DNA of 64,000 bases from Ktedonobacter sp. SOSP1-85 (GCF_016587415.1 NZ_BNJI01000001.1:1589501-1653500), one strand, 5' to 3'. Shown: positions 8,840 to 17,644, counted from the stretch's first letter. A program made the numbers and translations. The notes: generated by a model from the letters alone, not told the origin.

Positions 8840-10390
8840 ATGGACCTCACACTTACTGTTGCCATTGGGGCTGTTGTCCTCGTTGTAGTAATTCTAATTC
8901 TTTTACGCGTTATTGGCGGCCTCATGCGCAAGGTTGGTCCTAACCAGGCCCTGATCGTCTATGGCACCAATGGAACAGATGTCATCACCGGGGGAGCCAG
9001 GCTAGTTGTACCGCTCTTCCAGCGCGCGCAAGAGTTCTCGCTAGAGTTAATGTCCTTCGACGTGGCTCCTTCGCAGGCGCTCTATACCACTCAGGGTGTG
9101 GCCGTCAACGTCGAAGCCGTGACTCAGATCAAGGTACGTTCGGACGAACAGAGCATTAAGACCGCCGCTGAGCAGTTCCTCAGCAAGACCCGCGATGATC
9201 GCGAGAACCTGATCCGCCTGGTAATGGAGGGTCACTTGCGCGGTATCGTTGGCCAGTTGACGGTTGAGGACCTGGTAAAGGATCCAGAGAGCGTCGGCGG
9301 CAAGATGCTGCGCACTGTCAGCCCCGATATGGATAAGATGGGCCTCGAGGTCATCTCGTTCACGATTAAAGATGTACGCGACGAGAACGACTACATCACC
9401 AATATGGGTCGCCCGCAAATCGCGAGGATCCGTAAAGAGGCCGATATCGCCGCTGCGTTGGCCCAACGCGACACACAGATCCAGCAGGCCAGCGCCTCAC
9501 GTGAAGCAGCCGTTGCCCGCGCCCAGGCCGACCAGGAGCGCGTGAAGGCCGAGGCCGAGTCTCTCGCCCTCCAGGCTGAGTCACAGCGTAACCTGTCGAT
9601 GAAAAAGGCTTCCTTCGAGGCCGAGGTCAAACGCCAGCAGGCCGCGGCAGACAAATCCTATGATGTCCAGTCCAATATGACGCAGCAGCAGGTCGTCGCT
9701 GAGGCCGTCAAGGTTACCGAGGTTGAGAAACAGGCCCAGATCAAAGTGCAGCAGGCCGAAATTCAACGCCGCGAACTTGAGCTGCAAGCGACGATTCAGA
9801 AAGCCGCTGAGGCCGAGCGCCGCCGCGTTGAGACGGTTGCCGAAGCCGACCGTCTGCGCCAGATCCTCGAGGCTCAAGGTCAGGCTGAGGCCGCACGCAC
9901 CAGAGGCCAGGCGGAAGCCGACGCCTCGCGCGCTCGTGGTCTCGCCGAAGCCGAGATCGCGCGCGCCAAAGGTCTCGCCGAAGCTGAGGTCATTCGTGCC
10001 AAGGGTGAAGCGGAAGCCGATGCCATGAAGGTCAAGGCCGCAGCCTACCACGAATACAATCAGGCAGCCGTACTCGACAAACTGCTCACCAACATGCCAG
10101 AAGTGGTACGTGCCATCGCCGAGCCTCTCAGCAAGGTCGACAAGGTTACGATCGTCTCAACTGGCACCAATGGCAGTTCAGATGGTGTGGGAGCCAGCCG
10201 CCTGACTGGGGATATCGTCAATATGGCAGCCCAGGTACCCGCGCTCTTCGAGCTGCTAAGCGGTACCCGCATCGGTGATCTCATGAGCCGCGTTCCTAGC
10301 CTCTCAGAGCAGAACGGCAGTGCTCCCAATGGAGCCAAGGCCAATGGAACTGTTGAGGTTACCAGTGGTGACAGCTCGAAAGAGTCATAG
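8840..10390 (+). CDS. Flotillin family protein (FloT/YqiK-like)
   Basis: 516 aa. It has a membrane-embedded N-terminus (about 5-30), then an SPFH/band-7 domain to about residue 210 (VGPNQALIVYGTNG, SFDVAPSQALYTTQGVAVNV). A long charged coiled coil follows, with the repeated EA-rich pattern typical of flotillins (about 210-405; AEAEIARAKGLAEAEVIRAK), and then a C-terminal region starting PEVVRAIAEPLSKVDKVTIV. Flotillins organise membrane microdomains and fluidity on the cytoplasmic face. It sits six bases after the NfeD-like gene, the usual bacterial pairing. RBS AAAAGGAG. Confidence 0.95.
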   Translation: MDLTLTVAIGAVVLVVVILILLRVIGGLMRKVGPNQALIVYGTNGTDVITGGARLVVPLFQRAQEFSLELMSFDVAPSQALYTTQGVAVNVEAVTQIKVRSDEQSIKTAAEQFLSKTRDDRENLIRLVMEGHLRGIVGQLTVEDLVKDPESVGGKMLRTVSPDMDKMGLEVISFTIKDVRDENDYITNMGRPQIARIRKEADIAAALAQRDTQIQQASASREAAVARAQADQERVKAEAESLALQAESQRNLSMKKASFEAEVKRQQAAADKSYDVQSNMTQQQVVAEAVKVTEVEKQAQIKVQQAEIQRRELELQATIQKAAEAERRRVETVAEADRLRQILEAQGQAEAARTRGQAEADASRARGLAEAEIARAKGLAEAEVIRAKGEAEADAMKVKAAAYHEYNQAAVLDKLLTNMPEVVRAIAEPLSKVDKVTIVSTGTNGSSDGVGASRLTGDIVNMAAQVPALFELLSGTRIGDLMSRVPSLSEQNGSAPNGAKANGTVEVTSGDSSKES

Positions 10391-10522
10391 TCACCCGGAT
10401 TACGGCGAGCAAAGAGCAGGCGAGGATAATCTCGCCCTCTTTTCCCGCCCCTCCCTTCCCAAAGGTCATCCTTTCGAAGCGCCCATTTCGTCTGATTCGT
10501 ATGAAATATAAAGCCGTGGTCG

Positions 10523-10613
10523 CACGACGCTGCTAAAGCACGTGTCTACATATGACGCGCATTATATGTAGATGTGTGCCTTATACCCTTTATGGGCATT
10601 TAGCAGCGTCGGT
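10523..10613. repeat. Decayed family-B palindrome
   Basis: Outer arms GACGCTGCTAAA (10526-10537) and TTTAGCAGCGTC (10599-10610) are perfect. Inner arms 10538-10552 and 10565-10579 pair with mismatches. Sequence and arrangement match the element at 3751-3840, with substitutions and an extra insert near 10580-10598. Confidence 0.7.
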
Positions 10614-10662
10614 CGGATTGGCATTGCACGCTGTCTATATCACAATATCGGGAGAGAAGCTT

Positions 10663-11469
10663 ATGAATCTGCTGGAGCGAGTGCTCACCCTGCTACGGGC
10701 AAATCTCAATGTGGTTGTGGAGAACGCTGACGATCCCGAGAAAACGCTCAAACAACTTCATCTCGATATGCGCAATCAACTTGTGCAAGTTAAAACGCAG
10801 GTCGCGACCGCCATCGCAGAGGGGATAAAGCTACAAAAACGCCAACAAGAGTGTGAGACCACGGCAGAAAGCTGGCTCCATAAGGCAGAACAAGCGGTAC
10901 AGCAGCATAACGATGAAGCGGCACGCGACGCGCTTGTGCATTATAACGACCTTACACGCCAGGCAGAGCACTTCCTTAACCTGAAACAAAACCAGGATCG
11001 CCTCGTCTCGATGCTTCGCTCGGCCCTGCGCCAGCTTGAAGGAAAAATAGCCGAGGTCCAGACCACGCTCGAGACACTGGAGATGCGTAAACGCAACGCT
11101 CTTATTCAACAACGCGTCCTTGAGGCTCTCAATAAACAGCGCGAGTCAGCGGTAGATGGTGCTCCCAGCCCGACATCTCCCAGCGAAGAAGAGATACGCG
11201 TTCGTGCGCAGATTCAGCGCCAACAACAGGCGGCCAATCCTCAGCCGAAGACAACGTCAAATCTTGAGCTACAACTACAGCAGCTAAGAAAACGCGCATC
11301 CAAGCCTGCGACGTTCTCAGAGACACCAATTGAAGGCAACAGCACGCCGTCTACCAGGCGCACAACGGATCAATTAACCCCCAATCCGCCTACGTCTCCT
11401 CATCTCCCCAATTCAGGAGAGCTAAATCTAGACCAACTCAAAAAGCTCCTCAACACCGAACAGGGCTGA
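10663..11469 (+). CDS. pspA: PspA/IM30 family membrane-stress protein
   Basis: 268 aa from ATG 10663 after GGGAGAG; an upstream in-frame start at 10552 lies inside a palindrome and is rejected. The start MNLLERVLTLLRANLNVVVENADDPEK is the classical PspA amphipathic helix and first segment, then about 150 residues of coiled coil (LRQLEGKIAEVQTTLETLEMRKRNAL). The C-terminus after residue 165 is disordered and Pro/Ser/Thr-rich, ending in a short helix (LNLDQLKKLLNT). PspA proteins bind and protect stressed membranes; the flotillin/NfeD neighbours support this role. Confidence 0.92.
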   Translation: MNLLERVLTLLRANLNVVVENADDPEKTLKQLHLDMRNQLVQVKTQVATAIAEGIKLQKRQQECETTAESWLHKAEQAVQQHNDEAARDALVHYNDLTRQAEHFLNLKQNQDRLVSMLRSALRQLEGKIAEVQTTLETLEMRKRNALIQQRVLEALNKQRESAVDGAPSPTSPSEEEIRVRAQIQRQQQAANPQPKTTSNLELQLQQLRKRASKPATFSETPIEGNSTPSTRRTTDQLTPNPPTSPHLPNSGELNLDQLKKLLNTEQG

Positions 11470-11506
11470 GGAGCCAGGTTCATCCGATCACGCCAGGGGT
11501 AGCTTG

Positions 11507-11653
11507 TTACCAGTTCCAGGCCAGAGAAGCAATCGATAACAAGATAATGATAGCGATTCCGATACCAATTCCTACCATAAAGGAGAAGCGATTATTCTCC
11601 TTCTCTTCCTGGGATTTCTCTGGTGTCTGCCCTATACTCTTGCTTCCGCTCAT
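11507..11653 (-). CDS. Small single-pass membrane protein, 48 aa
   Basis: Read as MSGSKSIGQTPEKSQEEKENN followed by one strongly hydrophobic helix (FMVGIGIGIAIIILLSIASL) and a short NW end. The ATG at 11653 has purine-rich AGGAGCGAAGGAA upstream. The frame is open further upstream but without a better site. It lies 89 bases downstream of the response regulator, on the same strand. Unknown function. Confidence 0.55.
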   Translation of the reverse strand: MSGSKSIGQTPEKSQEEKENNRFSFMVGIGIGIAIIILLSIASLAWNW

Positions 11654-11709
11654 AACTATTCCTTCGCTCCTGCTAGATAACATCATGTGCCAATTAGGTA
11701 CTTGGGCCC

Positions 11710-11725
11710 TCGCGCCTGCGGCAGC
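11710..11725. repeat. Isolated GCGCC tag
   Basis: TCGCGCCTGCGGCAGCC matches the tag of the family-A palindromes (inverted orientation), but no long stem adjoins it. It may be the remnant of a lost copy. Confidence 0.45.
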
Positions 11726-11742
11726 CAGGGGCACCACACTGC

Positions 11743-13947
11743 CTATAATGCTGCATTTACTGCGCTCTCAATATTTGCAACAATACTCAGGCTCTCCGCG
11801 GGGTTTGCCTCATGAGTAGTGATGACTACTAAAAAGGTTGATCGTCTGCTACCCACTATGCGCGCCATTATATATCGTCCAGCATTGCGGAGCAACACAT
11901 CCTCGCATGCCCCCCAGCCACCTAGCTCTGCTCCCTGCTGGGCACTCTTCATCATCGCACTCAGCGGAGCACATAGGGGTGTGACATCGCTATCATCAAC
12001 GGAAATCTGTGCCAGTGGAGATCCCTCTATGCTTACCACAGCCGCCGCGACAAAACCCTTGACTGAGTAGCCCAGCGTCTGAAGAGCCGTGCTGAGGGCA
12101 GGATAGTTAAAGGCATCGCGATTCTGGCTCTGGTTAGCCTGGGCGCTTTCCACGCCAGATACAGAATTATTGATGGGCAACGGGCCACTTGTATTACGCG
12201 CCTGGAAGGATTGCAAATGATTATTAGTGATCGCGGGCCGGCGCATCGTCTCTCCCCCCACCTCATTGACGGATTCAGGCCTGATCGCTGGTTGCATACC
12301 ACTCCCCTGTTGCAGGGGATACAGTCCGCTAGATCCATAGACTGGACCCGAACCACCGGCCTGGTAAGGGTCACTCCACTCACCGCCCTGAGCCGGTGAA
12401 CTTGCCTGTCCTGGCTCCGTCATACCTGGCCGAATAACCGGTAAATTTGAAGCGGTGGGCTGATCCGTTAACCATGATGGCAGGGGCTGCTGCGCCAAGA
12501 TATCCTGGGGCGCCTGCATCGATGGTTGAGGGGCAAAAAGTTGAGCCTGCCCATCATTGCCCGCTTCAGCTTGCGCGGCTGGCTGCAAGCCATTCGTGTT
12601 TACTACCTGTCCCTTGCTCCACTCGCGCATCATAGCTTCATCCAGGCGCGGCAGTTCGCCTGTGCGCTCCCACCACTCCTTCTGTGCCTCATCACTCATC
12701 CCAACACCACCCTCATCCTGCTGTATAATTGCGGGTCCAAAAATTACATCGCGTAGTCCACTCTCAGGCACTGGTTGACCCAGTGGCTGCGCGGGGAAAC
12801 TCCCGCTCCCAGCGTTTAGCCCCTGCGAGAGAGCGGAGTGAATGCCACTCGCTGGCGTCTGATTCATCTGCCCCAGCGACGTAGAAATTCCAAAATCCTG
12901 GTCTGTCTCAGGCATAAATGGCATATTCCCTGCAACTGGCATCGACCCGGAAGGCGAGCCAGGCGTGGGCCATATGTCGGATATGCTGCCGGAGGTTTCA
13001 GAAACGGAGAACTGCCCAGGCATCGCACCAGCGATATTGGGCGCGGGAAGTTGTCCCGATGGCTGTGGCATACCCCCCATGACCGGGACCTGGCTCGAGA
13101 GATCATACATACCATTGGTGGCGGGGAAAGCGCCCGAGGGCTGTACTGGTATCTGTCCTGAGGCTCCCTCTGTCGTAGCCACCATGCCAAAGGGGGTATC
13201 ATCAATATCATCAAAGGAGAGAGCATTGAGCGCTGGCTGAGCGCCCGTCGGCTGGGGCATCTCCCCCTGTCCATACTTGGTACGATACTGGAGGGCCTGC
13301 ATAATCAAACGTGATAACGGCTGCTTCACATTAGGAATCACCTGCCCATTCCAGGGCTGATGAATCACTGTACCATTCTTATGAGCAGCGAGCGCAAAAA
13401 ACGCCTCCTCGCCACGCAAGAAACCGTACTCTGCCCATACAAGCTCACCATTCTGAAAACGCAGGAGTCCCCGCTCCTCCAAGCCCGTATTCACCAGCAG
13501 CGCGATATTCTTGCGGCTCATCGTAATGATTTGAATCACATCCAGCAGATCAAAGGAATCCAGGTCAACGGTAAAACCAGTATCATCCTGCATACGCCGC
13601 AGCTCTTCTCGCAGCAAGCGCACATCTAGCGGCTTCTCCAGGTAGCTCACAGCACCATTCTCTAATGCCTGTGTACGCATCTTCTCCGCTTTTATGCCGC
13701 CCAATAATACTGTACGCGTATTGGGGTGATATGCCCTCAACCATTGCAGCAATTCAAATCCCTCTATGCCAGGTGCGTCGAGATCGTATATCACCACGTC
13801 ATACTCATCGGCCCATAACGCACGTACGGCGTCACCACCATTGGTGACGCCCCAGACGCCATAGCCGTCGTTGCGCAAGGCATTTACGAGCTGCTGGCCA
13901 ATATGCTCATCATCTTCAATCACAAATATGCGCGATATACTTGACAT
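11743..13947 (-). CDS. Response regulator with DUF4388 (PATAN) and C-terminal roadblock/LC7 domain
   Basis: 734 aa. Residues 1-120 are a receiver domain with acidic pocket E11-D12-D13, phospho-acceptor Asp55 and Lys105. The usual Thr/Ser switch residue, 22 positions before the Lys, is Gly83. Residues about 122-220 match DUF4388 (DLLDVIQIITMSRKNIALLV...GELVWAEYG), an adaptor domain common in gliding and polarity regulators. About 380 residues of Pro/Gly/Gln/Ser-rich disordered linker follow. The last about 120 residues (YSVKGFVAAAVVSIEGSPLAQI...VANIESAVNAAL) resemble a roadblock/LC7 domain, which partners small Ras-like GTPases. No DNA-binding domain. No histidine kinase or GTPase gene is adjacent. 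Confidence 0.85.
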   Translation of the reverse strand: MSSISRIFVIEDDEHIGQQLVNALRNDGYGVWGVTNGGDAVRALWADEYDVVIYDLDAPGIEGFELLQWLRAYHPNTRTVLLGGIKAEKMRTQALENGAVSYLEKPLDVRLLREELRRMQDDTGFTVDLDSFDLLDVIQIITMSRKNIALLVNTGLEERGLLRFQNGELVWAEYGFLRGEEAFFALAAHKNGTVIHQPWNGQVIPNVKQPLSRLIMQALQYRTKYGQGEMPQPTGAQPALNALSFDDIDDTPFGMVATTEGASGQIPVQPSGAFPATNGMYDLSSQVPVMGGMPQPSGQLPAPNIAGAMPGQFSVSETSGSISDIWPTPGSPSGSMPVAGNMPFMPETDQDFGISTSLGQMNQTPASGIHSALSQGLNAGSGSFPAQPLGQPVPESGLRDVIFGPAIIQQDEGGVGMSDEAQKEWWERTGELPRLDEAMMREWSKGQVVNTNGLQPAAQAEAGNDGQAQLFAPQPSMQAPQDILAQQPLPSWLTDQPTASNLPVIRPGMTEPGQASSPAQGGEWSDPYQAGGSGPVYGSSGLYPLQQGSGMQPAIRPESVNEVGGETMRRPAITNNHLQSFQARNTSGPLPINNSVSGVESAQANQSQNRDAFNYPALSTALQTLGYSVKGFVAAAVVSIEGSPLAQISVDDSDVTPLCAPLSAMMKSAQQGAELGGWGACEDVLLRNAGRYIMARIVGSRRSTFLVVITTHEANPAESLSIVANIESAVNAAL

Positions 13948-14383
13948 TATTCTACCACCTACAACAGACCTGCCCTGTTCTGCCCTCTCATTGGACGCTT
14001 TTTTCTGCTTTCAGACGTGTTTAACCGCAGCCTGGCAACTGCGGCTTATGAAAGGCTGCCGGCTGCGCTACAAAACAGGCGTTTATTTTTCCTTCAGCAA
14101 ATTGCAATACGCAAGTTTTCAATACGCGTATGACATCTCTCGCAAGGCTCTTGGCCCTTGCGCTACTGCTTAAATGCGATATTCTTCTCTAAAAGGCTAT
14201 CTCTGTGAGTGTATCACGATGCACTATGGATGGCAATAATTTCGCGAATTGGGCGCGGGAAGTCCCATTCGCGCTCACGGTTTGATGCGCCTTTTCCAGC
14301 GTGTTATACTCCCCTACAGGAGAGCGTTTTTCATAGTAAACCCTCCTCTTGAATAATTTCGTTTATTTTTTGGAGATGCTCTT
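13948..14383. other. Divergent intergenic region
   Basis: 436 bases between the minus-strand response regulator and rpiA. It holds the rpiA promoter at 14282-14310. A plus-strand frame at 13871-14173 lies mostly over the regulator's start and has no ribosome-binding site, so it is not called. No other structure seen. Confidence 0.5.
14282..14310 (+). promoter_or_regulatory. Sigma-70 promoter of rpiA
   Basis: TTGATG (14282-14287) and TATACT (14305-14310) with a 17-base spacer, 74 bases before the rpiA start. Confidence 0.7.
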
Positions 14384-15078
14384 ATGACTGGTCAGGAAAT
14401 AAATCGTGACGCGTGGAAACAGGCTGCAAGCGAGGCGGCGGCTCAGTTAGTTGAGGATGGCATGTTTGTAGGTCTGGGTACCGGTTCAACGGCGGCCTTC
14501 TTCATTCAGGCACTTGCCAGGCGCATGCAACAGGGGTTACACATCGCGGGTACCATTTCCTCCTCGCTCGCGTCGCAGGAACTGGCACAAAGCCTCCATA
14601 TTCCTATCACCGATTTCGCCACTCATCCCTCACTGGATATTTATATAGATGGGGCTGATGAAATCGACTCCCAGCTTAACCTCGTCAAAGGCGGGGGAGG
14701 GGCGCTCCTGCGTGAGAAGATCGTGGCTTCCGCATCACGGCGCTTTGTTGTCATCGCCGATCAGCTTAAGCTCGTGCAACGCCTGGGACAAAGCTTCGCC
14801 CTGCCCATTGAAGCCATTCCCTTCGCTGCCCCCTGGTCTCACGCAAGTTGACCGACATTGGGGCAACGGTCAAGCTTCGCGGCGGTAGCACCACCCCTTT
14901 CATTACCGATAACCATAATGTTATTCTTGACTGCACTTTCGCGGATGGCATTCTTGATCCCGCAGCCCTGGACGAGCAGTTACACCATGTTGTCGGCATC
15001 GTCGAGACAGGCCTCTTTCTCGGCATGGCCCAACAGGCCCTCATTGGTGGCCCTCACGGAGTCCAGGTCCTCCCCTAA
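14384..15078 (+). pseudogene. rpiA: Ribose-5-phosphate isomerase A, split by a one-base frameshift
   Basis: RpiA interconverts ribose 5-phosphate and ribulose 5-phosphate. The first frame (14384-14851) encodes the N-terminal two thirds: GLGTGSTAAFFIQAL, YIDGADEID, LVKGGGGALLREKIV. It then runs off to a premature TGA after LPIEAIPFAAPW. The next frame continues the family sequence from SRKLTDIGATVKLRGG through VILDCTF and VVETGLFLGMAQQALIGGPHGVQVLP to TAA 15078. One base restored near 14829-14837 gives a full-length protein of about 231 aa. The break is next to a run of five C (14829-14833), where base loss or a sequencing error is most likely. Whether the gene is dead, mis-sequenced or rescued by frameshifting cannot be decided here. 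RBS TGGAG. Confidence 0.88.
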
Positions 15079-15096
15079 CATCTTCTATGAATATTC

Positions 15097-15126
15097 TTGA
15101 CAGTCATAGGAATTGCCGGGTATATT
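15097..15126 (+). promoter_or_regulatory. Sigma-70 promoter of the ECF transporter operon
   Basis: TTGACA (15097-15102) and TATATT (15121-15126) with an 18-base spacer. The leader to TTG 15244 is about 110 bases; I recognise no vitamin riboswitch in it. Confidence 0.7.
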
Positions 15127-15243
15127 TCAACAATAGATCCATATCCACGAATGCATCCGGCTTCTCTAGCTATTTTTGCCTTGATCTACGTTTAGCTCGC
15201 GCGCGAGCAGAGAAACATAGATCCAACACGAAGGAGTGTTCGC

Positions 15244-15861
15244 TTGAGCAAAGTTGAACAGAAGACACAAAGCATGGATCCCACGCATCCATGGAAACTG
15301 ACGACCGAGCGAATCGTCATTGCTGCGATGCTTGCTGGCCTTACGGTATGTATCACCCTCATCCCTGGCATCGGCTTTATCCCGGTTCCCAATGTCTCTG
15401 GTAACGCGACAACAGGTCATATTCCTACTATTATTGGCGGCATCGTCGGTGGCCCAATCGTCGGCCTGCTTACAGGCTTTATTTTTGGTCTGATGAGCCT
15501 TCTACATGCCTCTAGCCCGCTCTTTAAGGATCCGACTGTGGCGATCCTACCCCGTATCTTTATCGGCCTGACCGCCTGGGCAACCTTCGCCGCGCTCAAA
15601 CGCTTCAGCTTCGATGTGGCGGCTATCAGCGCGGGTGTCATCGGCTCACTGACGAATTCGGTTCTGGTAATCTCCATGGGCATGATCAGGGGCTATATCC
15701 CCGCCAATGGCGTTATCCTGGCAAGCTTCCTGCCCCAGGTTATCGCCGAGGCAATTATCTCAGCCATCTTCGCCGAAGCGGTGGCACGCAGCTATGCTAT
15801 CGTTCAGCAGCGCCTCATGCATGCTCCGGAGACCAAGGCTCGTGAGGAACTTCCCTATTAG
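15244..15861 (+). CDS. ECF transporter substrate-binding S component
   Basis: 205 aa starting at TTG 15244 after GAAGGAG. After a polar N-terminus (to about residue 20) there are five or six membrane helices with Gly-rich turns (HIPTIIGGIVGGPIVGLLTG) and a loop ending PTVAILPRIF, the general pattern of small S components that bind a vitamin or its precursor in the membrane. The ATPases and T protein follow directly, so this is a dedicated (group I) system. The substrate is not evident: no riboswitch and no biosynthesis gene adjoins it. The pentose-phosphate gene upstream has its own promoter. Confidence 0.85.
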   Translation: MSKVEQKTQSMDPTHPWKLTTERIVIAAMLAGLTVCITLIPGIGFIPVPNVSGNATTGHIPTIIGGIVGGPIVGLLTGFIFGLMSLLHASSPLFKDPTVAILPRIFIGLTAWATFAALKRFSFDVAAISAGVIGSLTNSVLVISMGMIRGYIPANGVILASFLPQVIAEAIISAIFAEAVARSYAIVQQRLMHAPETKAREELPY

Positions 15862-15944
15862 CGCCGGGGAGATATGCGGCGCGTAAGGATACAGGGGGCT
15901 ATTGCGCCTCCACTCCCTACTTACAGATAAACCAGATAAACGCT

Positions 15945-16781
15945 ATGCTTGAAGTTCAAAACGTTACCTTTCACTACAATACGCAGGAGGTCTCAACCCC
16001 TCCTGCGTTGCGCAATATTAACTTGCGCATCCAGCCAGGCGAGACTGTGGCGATCATCGGTCACAATGGCTCAGGCAAGAGCACGCTCACACGCCTGCTC
16101 GCCGCGATTCTCCATCCAACCCAGGGCGAGGTACGCGTTGATGATATCTCCACAACCGCGCGTGGTGAGGATCTATGGACCATTCGCCAGCGCGTCGGCG
16201 TTATTTTCCAGAATCCCGATGATCAGCTCGTCGCCAATACCGTCATCGACGATATCGCCTTTGGACCAGAGAATCTAGGTCTCCCTCGCCACGAGATTGA
16301 GGAGCGAGTGCAGGAGGCGCTCTCCAGCCTGGAGCTTGGCGCCTCAGCGCAGCTTCCCATTAGCGACCTCTCTGTAGGGCAGAAACAGCAGGTCGCCATT
16401 GCTGGCGTACTGGCAATGCGCCCACGCTACCTCTTGCTCGATGAACCTACCACGATGCTGCCAGGTCACCTGGTACGCTCGCTCCTCGCCACGGAGCAAC
16501 GCCTGGCACGCGAACGGGGCATGGCCGTCATCCATATCACGCATTTTATGCACGAGGTTACAGCCTTCCAGCGTGTCCTCGTCATGCACCAGGGAGAGAT
16601 TCTGCTGGATGGCTCGCCCAGTGAGATCTTCTCACATGCTGATCAGCTAGAAACCCTTGGGTTGGATGTTCCCATGGTCACGCGGCTAGGAGAGCGCCTG
16701 CGCGCCCGTGGCTGGCAACACCTCTCTGACGTCATTCTCACTCCCGAACAACTAAAGGCGGATCTATGCTCTTCGAATTAA
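15945..16781 (+). CDS. ecfA1: ECF transporter ATPase 1 (EcfA/CbiO-like)
   Basis: 278 aa. Canonical Walker A GHNGSGKST (39-47), Q-loop FQNPDDQ, Walker B with catalytic Glu (LLLDEP; Asp166-Glu167) and H-loop His200. The signature motif reads LSVGQ (142-146) instead of LSGGQ, and the D-loop reads TMLPG (Pro173) where the family has SMLD. Thus its own nucleotide-binding side is intact, but the face it offers to the partner's ATP is altered. It overlaps the second ATPase gene by 16 bases. No clear ribosome-binding site precedes ATG 15945, 83 bases after the S component. Confidence 0.95.
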   Translation: MLEVQNVTFHYNTQEVSTPPALRNINLRIQPGETVAIIGHNGSGKSTLTRLLAAILHPTQGEVRVDDISTTARGEDLWTIRQRVGVIFQNPDDQLVANTVIDDIAFGPENLGLPRHEIEERVQEALSSLELGASAQLPISDLSVGQKQQVAIAGVLAMRPRYLLLDEPTTMLPGHLVRSLLATEQRLARERGMAVIHITHFMHEVTAFQRVLVMHQGEILLDGSPSEIFSHADQLETLGLDVPMVTRLGERLRARGWQHLSDVILTPEQLKADLCSSN

Positions 16782-17644
16782 AAGATGTGCGTCATACCTA
16801 CCTGCGCGATACGCCCTTCGCGACGGAAGCCCTGCGTGGTCTATCGCTCACTATTCCAGAACACCAGATTACTGCCCTGGTGGGACCAACCCGCTCTGGA
16901 AAATCAACCGTGGTCGATATACTGGCTGGACTGATTAAAGCCGCGCCAGGGACGCTCTTCTTTCGGGGAGAAGATGTGACGGCCCCATCCTTTGACCGCG
17001 AACGCCTGCGCACCTCAGTTGGCGTCGTTTTTCAGTCTCCCGAGTCACAAATCTTTGAGGAGACGGTGGGTAAGGATGTCTCCTTCGGCCCATTACGGAA
17101 GAGAGCCTCTTTCGCCGAGTCGCGGCGGCTGGTGCAAACAGCGTTAGAGGATGTTGGGCTGCCCTATGAAGACTTTCGCACACGCTATACCTACGCCCTG
17201 AGTGGAGGCGAGAAACGGCGCGTCGCTATCGCCGGTGTTCTGGCCCTCCAGCCCGCTGTGATTATCTTCGATGAACCGACAGCGGGACTCGATCCGCGTG
17301 GACGGCGAGAATTGCTGGCCCTCATTGAACACTTGAAACAGACCCAGCAGATGACGATTATCTATGCCTCTAGTAGCCTGGAAGAGGTCGTGGGCCTCGC
17401 AGACACCATTCATGTGTTGGACCAGGGACAACTCGCCTTTTCAGGCGCACCACGCGAGATCCTCGCGCGCGCCAATGAGCTTGTGAAGCTTGGAATAGAG
17501 CTGCCAGAAGCGGTCCGCATTGCCCTGGTCTTGCGCGAGCACTATCCCGAATTCCCAACCACTGTTCTTACGCTCGACGAACTGGAGGAGGCCATAGTAC
17601 AGCATGAGGAGCTTAGAATACGTAGTGGAGGGCAACGACCATGA
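16766..17644 (+). CDS. ecfA2: ECF transporter ATPase 2 (EcfA'/CbiO-like)
   Basis: 292 aa. Signature LSGGEKRRVAIAG, Walker B IIFDEPTAGLDPRGR and D-loop are canonical. Walker A is GPTRSGKST (40-48), with Arg43 where Gly is usual. The H-loop His is missing: the region reads IIYASSSLEEV, with Ser203 in the His place. With ATPase 1 it forms the heterodimeric motor that binds the T component. Stop overlaps the ecfT start as ATGA (17641-17644). Confidence 0.95.
   Translation: MLFELKDVRHTYLRDTPFATEALRGLSLTIPEHQITALVGPTRSGKSTVVDILAGLIKAAPGTLFFRGEDVTAPSFDRERLRTSVGVVFQSPESQIFEETVGKDVSFGPLRKRASFAESRRLVQTALEDVGLPYEDFRTRYTYALSGGEKRRVAIAGVLALQPAVIIFDEPTAGLDPRGRRELLALIEHLKQTQQMTIIYASSSLEEVVGLADTIHVLDQGQLAFSGAPREILARANELVKLGIELPEAVRIALVLREHYPEFPTTVLTLDELEEAIVQHEELRIRSGGQRP

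Noticed and set aside
12211..13629. Several plus-strand frames inside the response-regulator gene
   Set aside because: They are shadows of the Pro/Gly/Gln-rich linker codons, without start signals.
14848..15078. Separate small gene after rpiA
   Set aside because: Its product is the C-terminal third of RpiA in the next frame, so it is part of the frameshifted gene.
15127..15243. Vitamin riboswitch before the ECF transporter
   Set aside because: The leader is short and shows no thiamine, FMN or cobalamin consensus element.
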